From assembly GCA_900556695.1 (NCBI GenBank), contig USQA01000008.1, forward strand, positions 1 through 15,691: a stretch of 15,691 nt of DNA, read 5' to 3'. Both the position numbers and the translations under genes were made by a program. This DNA comes from an uncultured Clostridium sp. (GTDB lineage: Bacteria; Bacillota; Clostridia; TANB77; CAG-508). Shown piece after piece: positions 14,372-15,691 of this stretch. Each line of letters begins with the position of its first letter. The first letter of the stretch is position 1. Below the pieces are notes generated by a model. That model had not been told where the DNA came from. It searched no databases and saw only the letters and a list, made by a program, of their open reading frames with translations.

Positions 14372-15655
14372 TTATATAGAAATATTATAAATAATGTTAT
14401 TATAATTTTTTATAAAATCATATAAATATCTTGGAATATTTTTTTTCTTTACAGAATTGCTTAGTATAATATTGGTATTAGCAATTAAATTTGAATTAGA
14501 TGTTAGGGTCATATTTCCTATAGAAGTTCCTTCTAAAACAGGAGCAGATAAGGTTTTAGTTGCAGATATAGAGAAACTTAGGTTATTAATATCTTCTTTT
14601 TTTATAGCAATAACAGGATGTTCTAATTTTTCTGTTTTAATTTCTAAGTTTGAATCTATAGATTTATTGATAGTAAAATCATCTAAGTTTTCAGTTTTCC
14701 ATTTTTCAAATTCTTTATTAATAAATTCTTCGATGTTAATATGTTCAAATGTGTTAAAGGTGTATTCGATTAATGAAATGCTATCTTTGGTTCTAAATTT
14801 TTTTGTATCTGCACCTAATACAACACAGATAATGTCCATGTCATCTCTTTTACATGCAGTTACAAGACACCTATTTGCACCATTTGTAAAACCAGTTTTT
14901 ATTCCATAAACGCCATTTAAATTTCCTAATAGTTCATTTGTATTTGATAAATTTTTAGGATTTCCATTAATTGTTGCTGTATAATTTTTTGTTCCTACTA
15001 TTTGTGAAAAAGTTTTGTTATTTAATGCATAGTCAGCTAACTTAGCAAGTTCATAAGCAGTTGTATAATGTCCATCAGAATCTAAGCCATGAGGAGATTC
15101 AAAATGACTATTTTGTAATCCTAATTCTGATGCCTTTTTATTCATTAATTCAGAAAAATCAGGTATACTACCAGCAGTACATTCAGCTAATGCCACTGCA
15201 GCATCGTTTCCAGAACATAACATTAAACCATAAAGCAAATCGTGAATTGTTATTTTATCACCTGTTTTTAGGCCTAGCCTAGATCCACCTGTGTTGGCAG
15301 CTTTTTTTGACACTTCTACTGTTTTATTTAAATCATCATTTTCAATAACAATAATTGCTGTCATTATTTTTGTAGTTGAAGCCATTTTTACTTTGTTATA
15401 TTCATTTTTTCCAAATAATATTTGTTTACTAGTTCTATCCAAAACAATACAAGAACGGGAGTTTAAATTTAGTTGTTTTTCATTATTGCTATATGTTTCT
15501 ATAACTTTATTTTCTTGAATACTTGAATTATTGTTATTTGCTTCTTCAAGAAAGTCTATATCGTCAGCAAGACTGGTTAATGATGATAATAAAATAATTG
15601 TAGATATTAAACTTATTATGAATTTTGGGTAGATATTTTTTTTATTAAATTTCAT
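14372..15655 (-). CDS. D-alanyl-D-alanine carboxypeptidase (S11 family PBP)
   Basis: A low-molecular-weight penicillin-binding protein that removes the terminal D-Ala from peptidoglycan pentapeptides outside the cytoplasmic membrane. The 427-residue product begins with a signal peptide (basic start, hydrophobic core ~11-29, likely cut near SLA-DD at 30/31). All three active-site motifs are present: STTK (93-96, nucleophile Ser93), SGN (148-150) and KTG (253-255). A beta-rich C-terminal domain follows (~310-400). The final ~27 residues, from VKKKNIPRYLYDF on, look like the amphipathic helix that tethers DacA/DacF-type enzymes to the membrane. Start ATG 15655, with AGGTGA (15665-15660) just upstream. 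It is transcribed toward acpP, and its promoter probably lies beyond the window edge. Which paralogue (dacA, dacB or dacF) cannot be told from sequence alone. Confidence 0.95.
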   Translation of the reverse strand: MKFNKKNIYPKFIISLISTIILLSSLTSLADDIDFLEEANNNNSSIQENKVIETYSNNEKQLNLNSRSCIVLDRTSKQILFGKNEYNKVKMASTTKIMTAIIVIENDDLNKTVEVSKKAANTGGSRLGLKTGDKITIHDLLYGLMLCSGNDAAVALAECTAGSIPDFSELMNKKASELGLQNSHFESPHGLDSDGHYTTAYELAKLADYALNNKTFSQIVGTKNYTATINGNPKNLSNTNELLGNLNGVYGIKTGFTNGANRCLVTACKRDDMDIICVVLGADTKKFRTKDSISLIEYTFNTFEHINIEEFINKEFEKWKTENLDDFTINKSIDSNLEIKTEKLEHPVIAIKKEDINNLSFSISATKTLSAPVLEGTSIGNMTLTSNSNLIANTNIILSNSVKKKNIPRYLYDFIKNYNNIIYNISI

Positions 15656-15691
15656 GAAATCACCTATAAAATTATATTAATTTAAATATAA

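Noticed and set aside
14457..15518. Plus-strand frames opposite the D-Ala-D-Ala carboxypeptidase gene
   Set aside because: The minus-strand gene has all family motifs; these antisense frames have no SD and no recognisable content.
15671..15676. TATAAT on the minus strand as the -10 box of the carboxypeptidase gene
   Set aside because: A start about 7 nt downstream would fall in the SD, leaving almost no leader, and the -35 region is outside the window.

Overview
The window looks like a chromosomal segment of a low-GC member of the Firmicutes, most likely class Clostridia. The grounds are very A+T-rich DNA, Arg codons that are almost all AGA, strong AGGAGG-type ribosome binding sites, Firmicutes-type S12 (with the insertion that places the streptomycin lysine at residue 56), the FAD/folate enzyme TrmFO, and an S11-family D-Ala-D-Ala carboxypeptidase. 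I cannot name a species. No rRNA, tRNA, CRISPR array, transposase or phage gene was seen.

Layout. (1) Positions 1-4656: a SNF2-family helicase-like ATPase, then trmFO, probably on one transcript. trmFO is broken by a single-base frameshift near 3605 and has no ribosome binding site beside its start; a hairpin lies between a strong SD and the ATG. A clear terminator follows. (2) 4657-6600: a monocistronic gene with its own promoter for a 597-residue, charged, coiled-coil protein of unknown function. (3) 6600-11675: the str operon, rpsL-rpsG-fusA-(62-codon ORF)-tuf, driven by a near-consensus extended -10 promoter and closed by a strong terminator. Every non-coding stretch in this operon carries predicted RNA structure: a 5'-terminal hairpin before rpsL, a multi-stem element before rpsG, a 129-nt imperfect palindrome between rpsG and fusA, and two compact hairpins before tuf. 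(4) 11676-12677: an accessory-looking island. It holds a 153-bp element with perfect 29-bp inverted ends, then a fully consensus promoter, an unrecognised 206-residue gene with atypical Arg codons, and a terminator. (5) 12678-14310: plsX and acpP (phospholipid and fatty acid synthesis), each with a plausible promoter. (6) 14311-15691: a secreted penicillin-binding protein (D-alanyl-D-alanine carboxypeptidase) on the minus strand, convergent with acpP and probably sharing a bidirectional terminator with it.

How the genes work together. Most of the window is core machinery: ribosomal proteins S12 and S7 and both GTPase elongation factors in one operon, tRNA m5U54 methylation (TrmFO), the acyl-phosphate route to phosphatidic acid (PlsX with ACP), and peptidoglycan trimming. 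The unexplained content is in three proteins (597, 206 and 62 residues) and in the long inverted repeats. The best candidates for something undescribed are the 153-bp inverted-repeat element with its neighbouring 206-residue gene, and the set of structured intercistronic regions in the str operon.
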